64,000 nt of DNA, taken from assembly GCA_035236585.1 (NCBI GenBank), contig CP141126.1:11855001-11919000 (forward strand). The letters are read 5' to 3'. Below are positions 23,387-33,022 of the stretch, one piece after another; within the stretch, counting starts at the first letter, position 1; each line of letters opens with the position of its first letter. A program made the translations under genes and the position numbers. The stretch is from Warburgia ugandensis (taxonomy: Eukaryota > Streptophyta > Magnoliopsida > Canellales > Canellaceae). The notes beneath the pieces are model-generated. The model did no database searches. It was not told the origin of the DNA and saw only the letters and a list, made by a program, of their open reading frames with translations.

Positions 23387-24815
23387 ATGAAAAATTCTTT
23401 GATGCAAGAACTTAATATGTTAAGGAGGCAACTTTCTGAAAACTGCATCAAGACAAAAAAACACCATTCTATAGAATATTTTGGGAAAATTTCGAAGCCT
23501 AACAATCTGCCTCGGCAGGGTCGGACTCTTTACAGGTTGATGCAACAAATGGGAGAAACCCTAGAAACAGACCATTCCAAGAAAAGGGGGGTTAACAGGG
23601 TTTGCAAACACACCCATAGGACTAAGTTATTAAAGGCGTTGAGGAGGTCGCAAGAACAGTACATGCAAATAGCACTAAATAGATTATAGACTGAACCAAA
23701 ATCTCACTGAACATCACACTAATCAATCCGGAGCTGCTTACTCATGAGTAATAAGAATATGCAACGGATTAACTGGAGCTCCTTCTCTGGCCAATGAATC
23801 AAACTTATCCTTAGCAGAATGCAGAATATGCCGAGTTCGGTTACTTATATGTTCCTACGAAGTTGCTATTTCCTCGAAAATATTAGCAAACATCATCCAA
23901 TTGAATTTAGTTACACCCTAGTCCTAGCAAACTATTCTTCACTAGAACTTGACCAATCAAAATTTAATTTAATCCAATGATGCAAATAGGAGCAACCTAA
24001 CATCACAATAAGCTTTTTGTTGAGGATTGATAATCTCTAGAAAAGACTTCCATTTGATGAAGACATTTGCCTATGATTAGATTATGTTGAGTCTGCAATG
24101 AATAAATTATGTTTAGTTGTTTTTCTTAATTCTGAGCAAATATCTTCTTCTAGGTTCTCTTTCTTCCTATTTTTGTTCTTTTGGTGGAAATAGGGAGTGG
24201 TGAGGAGACTCAATCCTCAAGTTAAGACGAATAAGATTTTTCTATCCATATTCGTTCGGCTGAATCACATGTAGTTTTACATTTGTCACATTTTGCATCA
24301 TGAATTCGCAGAGTTTTGTTGGGATGAAAAAGCAGGCTTTTATTGCCGACCTCTGACAGGAATATTAAATTATAATTTTCATTCTCTGCGTTGTCCCAGT
24401 CTCTACCACCTTAACCCTGAGTCAACTCGTTTTCGCAAACGATGCTTTGATCCACATTTTGAGTTTTGACACTTTTTACGTCTGTGCCGTTGCGTAGAAT
24501 CGAAGACACTTGGCAAGAGAAACACTTGATTTTGTGACCTGATGTCACAGATTCTCTCGCAGCCCATTAGATTTGTGCAACCAGGACAGTTGTCAGCTTT
24601 GTGGCGGCACATTAGTGAGCAGATTTAATTTTTACTAACAAAAAAGTGCAGTTTCAATGCTCCTACGTATGCACTGAGATTGAGAAGGAGCAAACTACAA
24701 AGATCAATAGGACGCAATCTTAGGCTGCGTATAGCTGGATCTCACAAACAAATGGACATATCCAATTTTATGGCCGGCCTGTACGAGCCAACTGTTATTA
24801 AGATCGGTGGTAGTC

Positions 24816-24819
<4 letters not shown>
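23387..24819. other. Intergenic upstream of the P450 gene, no gene assigned
   Basis: A 118-codon open frame at 23333-23689 overlaps the SINE and matches nothing I recognise, so I do not call it a gene. The remainder looks like ordinary non-coding DNA and probably includes the promoter of the gene at 24877. Confidence 0.4.

Positions 24820-24862
<43 letters not shown>
24820..24862. repeat. GA microsatellite just upstream of the P450 start
   Basis: About 21 GA units ending 14 bp before the ATG at 24877, so probably in the 5' leader. Confidence 0.95.
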
Positions 24863-24868
<6 letters not shown>

Positions 24869-24876
24869 AAAGGATC

Positions 24877-25778
24877 ATGGAGTTCGGGCTACTAAGCTTT
24901 CTAGTAGCTCTAGCGGTGTGCATGCTGGCTATGGCCATGGAACGGCGCAAATCTGTTTCCGCCCAATTGCCTCCAGGGCCAAGAGCTTGGCCAGTGGTCG
25001 GGAACCTATTCCAGTTGAGTCTCACCCGTCCTTATGAATCCCTCACTAAATTGGCCCAGAAGTATGGGCCGGTCATGACTGTTCATCTTGGTTCAATGAC
25101 CACTGTAGTCGTGTCTACAGCAGCCGATGCGGCACAAGAAATGTTCAAGAATCATGATGCTGCACTGGCAGGGCGCAAGATCTATGAGGTTATGAAGGGT
25201 GGACATGGCACTGATGGGTCCATCATAACAGCCCAATACGGTCCATATTGGCGCATGTTGAGACGCCTTTGTACCTTGGAGTTTTTCTCCAAGACTCGCC
25301 TTGATCAGATGCTCGGTGTTCGTCGGAAATGTGTTGACAGGATGGTCCGCTATGTTGAGGAGGCGGGGTCCCGTAGAGATTCAGTGGACGTGGGGAAATT
25401 GTTCCACTATATGGCACTCAATCTAATTGGAAATCTCATGTTCTCAGGGGATCTGATGGACCCTGCTTCCAAGATGGGGGCTGACTTCTTTTACCATGCT
25501 GGGAAGGCAATGGAGCTCGCTGGCAAGCCTAACGTGGCGGACTTCCTTTCGTTTGTGAGATGGTTTGATCCACAGAGGATAAGGAAGAACATGGACTTTC
25601 ATGTGGGGCAAGGGTTGAAGCTTGTGGCTGAGCTTACCAAGGATACACTGGAGAGACAGGGCAAAGAAGAAGAAAGATATAGTAAAGACTACTTGAATGT
25701 GTTGATGGAGTTCAGAGGGGATGGCGTGGAGGAGCCGGTGAAGTTCTCTTCAAGAGTAATCAATCTCATTGTCTAGGT

Positions 25779-25837
<59 letters not shown>

Positions 25838-26981
25838 GTTGGTCTCACCGTCGAAACCACTCCCATTGGACCACAAACAGTTTCCGTATTTATATTACAT
25901 GGCATTGGTTTCCACGTGAAAACAGTTTGCACTGGGAACATACTGCCGGCCAAAATGTACCATCGGGCTTTTTATCAAGGGTCCAAAACATCTATTTTCT
26001 AGGCCAGACCAGGGATGAGGCATGCACCATAATTACGATCATTCTGTAATTTTAGCCCTCTGATTTGTGGCCTACAAACTGACAGTCGGAAAAGGAAAGG
26101 CAACGGTTCATATTCATCACAAAAAAGCATCACATAAGAAAGGCTTACAATCATCAAACAGTGGAAATTTGTTACTGGTTCATCGCACACCCAAAACAGA
26201 TAGGATCATTGCATGTTAGCCCACTAAAATTTTCCAAATGAAAATATGCACTTCCATGGAATATCAACTAATATTTTCAACTCAAGTTGCCGTTAGGTTC
26301 ACTAAATTGTGCAATTTCCCTCATTTCCTAATTGTTCTTCATCAGGAGATGTTTATCGCTGCTACGGATACAACCACAAGTACCTTGGAGTGGGCAATGG
26401 CGGAGCTCCTTCGCAACTCCAGGATCCTAAACAAGGTGCAGGCTGAACTTCGCAGAGTCGTGGGTTCTCACGGAAAGGTGGAAGAGAGACACGTTCAGGA
26501 CCTTCCATACCTCAAAGCAGTCATTAAGGAGACACTGAGGCTGCATCCTCCTATCCCTTTCCTGGTCCCGCATAAGGCCATGAGCTCTTGCAAAATGTTA
26601 GGCTATTCCATACCACAGGAAACTCAAGTGTTTGTTAACGTTTGGGCTATAGGAAGGGATCCGAAGTCTTGGGAAGATCCGTTAGTCTTCAAGCCAGAGA
26701 GGTTCATGGAGTTGAGTCACATTGACTACAAGGGACACAATTACGAGTTCATACCATTTGGGTCTAGCCGAAGAATGTGCCCCGCCGTCCCACTTGCTTC
26801 TCGTCTTCTCCCATTGGCTCTTGGCTCTCTTCTTCACTCCTTTGATTGGATCCTCGCCGACGATGCTAATCCGGAGACCATGGACATGAGTAACAGGATG
26901 GGAATGACACTGAAGAAGGCGATTCCATTAAGAGCCATACCTATACCTCACAAGAAAAGTTTAAACCAGGGCTCCTCTTGA
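24877..26981 (+). CDS. CYP76A-like cytochrome P450, full length but probably non-functional
   Basis: Two exons, 24877-25773 and 26346-26981, would give about 510 residues, the normal P450 size. There is an N-terminal membrane anchor (residues about 4-22), the PPGP hinge at about 32-35, WRMLRRL (C-helix), I-helix AATDTT at 304-309, KETLR (ExxR) and PERF at 416-419. Family resemblance is to the CYP76A group of ER monooxygenases; the substrate is unknown. Two oddities suggest decay. The heme signature reads FGSSRRMCPA, so the cysteine (444) remains but both conserved glycines are replaced. The codon just before the usual donor is TAG (25774-25776), aligned with the last exon-1 codon, CTG, of the neighbour gene. 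A weaker GT at 25771 would remove the stop while keeping phase 0. The intron (about 570 bp) begins with a CT microsatellite. Confidence 0.8.
25781..25835. repeat. CT microsatellite at the start of the P450 intron
   Basis: About 27 CT units, beginning 4 bp after the splice donor GTAA. Complementary to the GA tract at 24820-24862. Confidence 0.95.
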
Positions 26982-29233
26982 AGGGCCTCTTTTGGCTTTA
27001 CGAGCAAGGATTGTTCATAAATCCAAAGATTCCTATTTTTTTATCTGCTGCAATAACATAAGACATTCCAATAAGTACAAGAATGCTAGTGGAAAGCATG
27101 GGGATGTTTTGGCAATGTTCAACACAAAATTAGAGTTTTTTTCTCATCCAAATCATTCTTCCCCAAGATCTTTTCTTGGATAAGCTGTGCCCCATATCTC
27201 ATGCATTGAAAATTCCAACCGTCTTGACTGCTTCAGATTTTTTGTACTATTATTTTGAACTTTCTAAGCGATCCAACTATAACGCTAAAGTAAAAAAAGC
27301 TAGATCATACTGGGAGAAACTTTCTCTAAGACGAGGAGCAGAATGAACGCTTTAGATCACCAAGAATCAGCCTTTCACAGATAAATATGGGTAATGATAA
27401 ATCTGCTCTCTCCTTAGCCAAGGGTGGCCCCCGTAATGTGTTTAACGCTGGAAGTCTCCCCGTTCAGTTAATGATTGCTTGCTGTTCCTATGAATTGGGG
27501 CTGTTTAACATCAAAAGACAGAGGTATAAATCAATGAGAGGGGACGCTAATTCGCCTGTGTCGTCAAGAATGAAGCTAAGGCTAAGGAAAGGGTCATTTT
27601 AGCCAAGAAAGTCTAGGAAAAATAATACCTAATCAATAACTTCGATCAGTTGGTATGCTTTACAAGAACGGGGCTAATGTAGGACTGACCCTCTTATTGG
27701 TTCTTAACTGACCAAGAGACAGGCCATCTTTTGAGCTTTTTATTTGCCCTTCGGGCATTTATATAACAAAAGCCCCTGCTTTCATTTGGAAAATATCAAC
27801 GAGCAAGTACAAATGGGCTCTTTTTTTCTTTTTCTTTTTTAAATGATCAAAAGCACCTAGTAGGCCACATTTTGGATGAACATTGCACTGGAGTTCAACC
27901 CATGTGACAGTTCTAAACCTATGTGACACAGCGGGTATAGTAGAAGAGAACCTTGAATCCACAAAGCAAGAAGATAAAACTTACTCAAAGAGAGAAAGCA
28001 ATTCTACTTAAAGGATAGAGAATTTGATTCAAACTTTGACGTCTCAACCATTAGTTTACATATCTATTTATAGAACTAAAAAGAAGACTCTAGTACATAA
28101 TTAGAACTACCTGTGACCTAGATCCATTTATTCCTTTTTTACTATAAGTTAGAATACTCTAAAGATTCAACAAATTTTAGACTTTTCTCATATTATTATA
28201 ATTCAATCCTCTACATAATGGTCTATCCTTTAGAACCTTCTTGATTTGGACTCAACTCATAGACTCATGGGCCATCATACTTATAGAGGTTCATGGGCTA
28301 TCATGTCCAAGGCTCATGGGCCATTATATCCTACATCACTATGATTTGTGGCCTTAAATGGACGGTTAGAAAATAAAAGGCCATGATTTACATTGACCTA
28401 CAACCCTCAATATCAAAGGCTTAGAATTATCCAACAGTTGGAGATATTTTATGTCCGACCGGCCTTGCACGACCTACCAGATAGTTTGGATTATTGGAAG
28501 AATAGGCCACATTGTATCTTTGCCCACATGAATCATCTAGCAGTGCTCTAGTGCGAATGTGTAAGAAAAAATGAAGTCGAAAAACGCACAAATTAATTAG
28601 GTGGCTTGTGTAAGCAATATAAGCAAATTAATTAAAAGTTATGAAGATGAGAACAATGACACTGACCCACAAATTTAAGTACTGCAGCGTTCATGAGAAA
28701 CCAGCAGTTCTAAGTTACAGTTTCTATACTAAGAACGTACTAAGCAAATGGCTTCAGAGTTAGAGAAATTATAGTTTTCGTTGTTATCTATGCGATTATG
28801 TTCTCTATGCATTATCTTTAACCATCAATCAATTCGAACTACAGATTGACTCAGTTTACGTGGATTGGGCGAGTTTTTAAAGCCAAATCCGTTGCCAATA
28901 GCAGCTCAAACATTTGGAATACTCCATTAACTGTCCGGTAAGCGATCATTTCGAGTAAAAGATTCCCTTTTCTAGCAAATGAGAGTCAGACACCTGCTTT
29001 GCAACAAAGAGTACTAAGTCTTCAACGGTTGGGACAAAGCAGATATCCGCAAGGCGCATATTTTACACTTGAATTCATCTAAATGAATGAAGTAGAAGAC
29101 AAACAATTAGAAGCAGAGAATCTCGAAATAGTCGCTTGTGAAAATGCCATCTAGTTGGGAAGCAATTAATATAAGATGTAAGAACCAGGAACTAACTAGT
29201 AAAGCTAAGGTTTGTTGAAGGCCTGAGCAGGGC
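26982..29233. other. Intergenic between the two P450 genes
   Basis: No gene is visible. 27280-27640 has a composition reminiscent of plant mitochondrial non-coding DNA (weak). 27922-28341 looks like a small LTR on the minus strand: read in reverse it begins TGTAGGATATAATGG, contains TATAAATAG and ends CACA, but I found no TSD. Inside it the phrase CATGGGCCATCATA or close variants recurs three times (28258-28335). 28345-28450 resembles 26040-26180 in the preceding gene's intron. Confidence 0.4.
27922..28341 (-). mobile_element. Candidate small solo LTR
   Basis: TG...CA ends in reverse orientation and a TATAAATAG promoter-like box fit a short copia-type LTR. No duplicated target site and no second LTR were found, so this is tentative. 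Confidence 0.3.
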
Positions 29234-30838
29234 ATGCCCATGGAGGGCGCATCTGAGTTCTTGCTTTGGTCTACCATCTGCTTATTGCTGGCTCTGCTTA
29301 TACTCAGACAGGCAAAGAACAAGAGGCACAATGGTTCGGGGCAGTTGCCCCCCGGGCCTCGCGGATGGCCTATAGTGGGCAACATGTTCGATCTGGGACA
29401 GATCCCTCACCAGGCGCTTGCTGGGCTCAGCCAGAAACATGGCCCGGTTGTGTGGCTGAACTTCGGGGCAATGAAGGCTGTTGTGGTATTATCAGCCAAA
29501 GCAGCCACAGATCTGTTCAAAAATCATGATGCAGCTTTCGCGGGACGAACCGTCACGGAGGCCATGAAGTCCTGCTGCTATGACCAAGGCTCCTTGGCCC
29601 TTGCCCAATACGGGCCCTACTGGCGAATGCTGAGGCGGCTATATGCCCAGGAGCTCTTCATTAGTAGGCGCCTCAATGAGACTGAGGCTGTAAGGAGGAG
29701 ATGTGTTGATGACATGATCCGGTGGATAGTAGAGGAAGCTGACAAGAGGAGCACTGTGGAAGTCAGCCACTTTGTGTTCCTTATGGGCTTCAACTTGATG
29801 GGCAATCTCATGCTCTCTCAAGACCTGTTAGATACAAAGTCTACCGAAGGAGCCGAATTCTTCCGCACAACAGCCAAACTAATGGAGTGGAGTGGACGTC
29901 CCAACATGGCTGATTTCTTCCCTTCACTGCGATGGCTTGATCTGCAGGGTATAAGGAAAGGAATGGATCGGGACCTCGGACGTGTTCTGGAGATTGCTGC
30001 TGGCTTCATAAAAAACCACATTCAAGAGCAAAGGTCTGCACAAGCGAACGGCAAAAGGGGACTCTTAGATGTGTTGATGGAATTTGAGGGTGATGGGAAG
30101 GAGGAACCCACAAAAATCTCCGACAGAGACTTAGAGATACTGATACTGGTAACGCCTAGTTGTTTTGCATGAAAGACAAATAAATTCCAGATTCCTTGCA
30201 CTTAATTAAGCACCTATATGATGCAGGAAATATTCATAGCTGCCACAGACACAACAACCAGTACTGTCGAATGGGCAATGACGGAGCTTCTTCGTAATCC
30301 TGGATTGATGAGCAAAGCCCAAGAGGAGCTTGATCATGTTGTAGGCAGGAGCAGAAAGGTTGAAGAAAAGGACATTGAAGACCTGACTTACCTACAGGCC
30401 CTGCTGAAGGAGACCCTACGTCTGTATCCTCCAATTCCTCTCTTGGTACCACGCAAGGCCTTAAAAGACACCAACTTCATGGGTTATACCATACCCAAGG
30501 ATACCCAAGTGATGGTTCATGCATGGGCGATCGGGAGAGATCCAGCTTCTTGGGATGATCCCTTGTCCTTCAAGCCAGAAAGGTTTCTAGACTCAGATAT
30601 TGACTACAGGGGACACCATTTTCAGTTCATTCCTTTTGGAGCAGGGCGGAGGATTTGTGCAGGTCTTCCATTAGTCAACCGCTTCCTTCCCCTTGTTCTT
30701 GCATCGCTACTCCACTCTTTTGACTGGGTTCTACCTAGCAATGTCACACCAAAGACGATGGATATGGGAGAGAGGATGGGGTTCACCTTGCGGAAGGCTA
30801 TTCCTTTAAAAGCAGTACCTAAATGTCGCCCTGTTTAA
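29234..30838 (+). CDS. CYP76A-like cytochrome P450, intact
   Basis: Exons 29234-30148 and 30227-30838 join in phase 0 across a 78-bp intron (GTAACG...ATGCAG) to give 508 residues. Visible motifs: N-terminal anchor (about 8-25), PPGP at 39-42, WRMLRRL, I-helix AATDTT at 310-315, KETLR at 366-370, PERF at 422-425 and a complete heme signature FGAGRRICAG with Cys449. These define a catalytically competent class II ER monooxygenase. Wording throughout (AATDLFKNHD, VRRRCVDDM, NLMGNLMLSQDLLD, LMEWSGRPN) matches the CYP76A subfamily; the substrate cannot be read from the sequence. The start at 29234 (MPMEG) could equally be the ATG at 29240. It lies 2.3 kb downstream of the damaged paralogue in the same orientation, so it is the only intact member of the cluster in view. 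Confidence 0.92.
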
Positions 30839-31071
30839 GTTTTCATGTAATATGATAGATTGCATTTAATGGTGAGTAAGTTGTTTAATCAAGAAACTGT
30901 ATGAATTTATGTTCGGCAACTATAAATTCCAAACAAGCTAGGTGGGATTATAGGAATTCAACCAAAACAATGAAATTGAAATAAAATAAATTTAACCAAT
31001 AAACAGAAACTTATTGTAGCTTCATTGTTAGTTACCAGAGCTAAATGAAGCTGAGACAGTATTTAAAAGAT

Positions 31072-31462
31072 GAGGAATGCTAAACCAAAGTGCTTGTAAG
31101 CGGTTTGAGTCAAAGCGCTTCAATTTTTTGCATGATGGAGTTCACCTATTGATGATTTACCTGATTCATCTTATTGCTTTGTCTTTAGATGTATCGAGCT
31201 CCAAAAATCATGCAGATTGGATGATTCTAATATCTAAAGACCTCTTATTTTCATGGCCAGCTAGAAAAACTCTGTAAACAATTATCTATATTCAGAAACA
31301 AAAAAACACTATCTTGTAACAGGCTAATCAGTATTATTTTTTGACTAGGAGACATCTAAAGCCAAAGCAATCAGATGAACAAGATAGATCCTCCATTGGT
31401 GGAACCAGTCTTGCAAAAAATTGGAGCACTTTGACTCAAAGCACTTTGGTTTAACGTTCCTC
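31072..31462. mobile_element. Long-TIR MITE (Mutator-like), 9-bp TSD
   Basis: A 391-bp foldback element. The left end GAGGAATGCTAAACCAAAGT pairs with the right end (complement of GAGGAACGTTAAACCAAAGT), and pairing continues inward for about 135 bp per arm around a loop of roughly 130 bp. Exact 9-bp direct repeats TTAAAAGAT flank it (31063-31071 and 31463-31471). Nine bp with long TIRs is the Mutator-like pattern. No coding capacity. Confidence 0.82.
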
Positions 31463-31889
31463 TTAAAAGATTGTATGGTACAAATGCTCTAGGATGCCAT
31501 AAATAGAAGATTTCAATTTTTTTCCAAAAAATAAAAAAGCACCATAAATGGAAGGTGTTGCAGCTATACTTGTGTATCTCCATGCTAGTTTCCACAGACC
31601 ACCGATCAAATACCTCCAAAACCATGTTTCAGCATATCAGCAGATCAACTATCCAACCTCACGAGGCTGACAAAAAAAATTCCCATTTAAGGCACATAAC
31701 AAAAACATAAGAACAGAAAACATGGACATACTTCAGATATAAAAAAATGCGCCACGAATTAGTTGCACAAAGCAGGGAGCTAAAGCAATTCGGTTGCAAG
31801 GCAGAAAGGACAGTTAGAAAAAACACTAAGCAATCTGGGAGCTGAATCATTCAATCGTAACTTAGATTATTCATGCAAAACTTATATCA

Positions 31890-32300
31890 CATGGCATTGG
31901 CACCTATTTTCTGCACTCCGTTTTTAATAGCTGAACTCCCATCTCACTCTTCGGCAAGCAATAACTCCCACATGGCCAGGCCTTTGGAAGATCCAAACCA
32001 TTCACAATCTTGTTCTTATCCTAGATGAGTTATGCTCCAACAATTTCATGCATTGAGTAGTTCTAAATATGCTTTGTTAAGTTAAAAAATGAATAGCCTA
32101 ACTGCTCACCATCCATTTTAAACTCAAGAAACAGTGGCTTAGATCATCCACAGATAAGATTTCTAGTGCATAACTCATCTAGGATAGGAGGCAAGATTGT
32201 AAATGGTTAGGATCTTCCAAGAGGAGGGCCAGGATGGAGTATAGCTTGTCAAAAGCGGAATGGGCATGTAGCCTATTAAAAAGAGGCGTCCAGAATACAT
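31890..32300. repeat. Imperfect inverted repeat
   Basis: The best-paired portion is 31974-32038 against 32170-32236 (both arms share TTGGAAGATCC, CCATT.ACAATCTTG and ATCCTAGATGAGTTATGC). Weaker pairing extends outward. The loop is about 130 bp. No clear TSD, so it is either an old foldback element or a locally inverted duplication. Confidence 0.65.
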
Positions 32301-32485
32301 GCATAGGTAGATGCTTGTAGTGTTGAACTTCAGAAACAATAGAGATGACTAAAAGTGCAACAACTACCATTTTTATGATATAAATATATATTTTGTAAGA
32401 CAATAGAAGTTGGTTACATCTACTAATTAGAAGCCAAGTATGATTAGGGTAAGTTCAAAGCTCAAGCCTTTAAAAGGAGGAGGGT

Positions 32486-32766
32486 CTTACGTCAGGTGCT
32501 AGCCGGCAAGGAAGAAGTTGAAAATGATGTCGTTATTTTGTTCTTACAAATAAATATGCATTTGTATATTAGTTTGTAAGGAAGAAATGAAATCATCTCC
32601 AGCTTCTTAAAATATGTCAACCCTTGCATCAGGTGCCTGCTGGCAAGGGTGAAGCGGAAGATGATTTTGTTATATTTTTTTCTGCTTGCAAATAAATATG
32701 CATGTGTATATTAGTTTGTAAGGAAGAAATGAAAATCATCTTCAGCTTCTTAAAACTATAGCAACC
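32486..32766. repeat. Two-unit tandem repeat of about 137-144 bp
   Basis: Units 32486-32622 and 32623-32766 share the order CAGGTGC...GGCAAG, AAATAAATATGCAT, GTATATTAGTTTGTAAGGAAG and CAGCTTCTTAAAA. They lie directly before the LINE. Confidence 0.85.
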
Positions 32767-32803
32767 CTATCATGACATGAATCAAAAACTGACATTTCCT
32801 CGA

Positions 32804-33007
32804 GCTAGGGCGTTCCCCATAAGCGATGCCCTACATTGGATCCAAGGTGTGGTGAAAAATACGCAATGGTTGCTAGGGCATTCTCCCAGAAGCAACATGC
32901 TACATCGGATCTCGAGTGTAGTGAAATATGGGCAAGGGTTGATACAGCGTTCCCTCAGAAGTAACACACTGCATCAGAACCCAGGTGCAATGAAAAGTGG
33001 ACATGGG
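32804..33007 (+). repeat. Three 67-69 bp monomers in the LINE 5' leader
   Basis: Units 32804-32871, 32872-32940 and 32941-33007 share the pattern GCTAGGGCATTC...AGAAGCAACA...GCATCGGAT...GTGTAGTGAAA..GGGCAAGG. The same triplet occurs in fragment A at about 45-270, so it belongs to the LINE family. Confidence 0.8.
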
Positions 33008-33022
33008 TTCATGCCATGAAGG

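Noticed and set aside
23333-23689. 118-codon open frame
   Set aside because: Overlaps a SINE relic and matches no family. No splice or promoter context.
27387-27602. 71-codon open frame between the P450 genes
   Set aside because: No family resemblance. The stretch may be organelle-derived, but the evidence is too thin for a feature.
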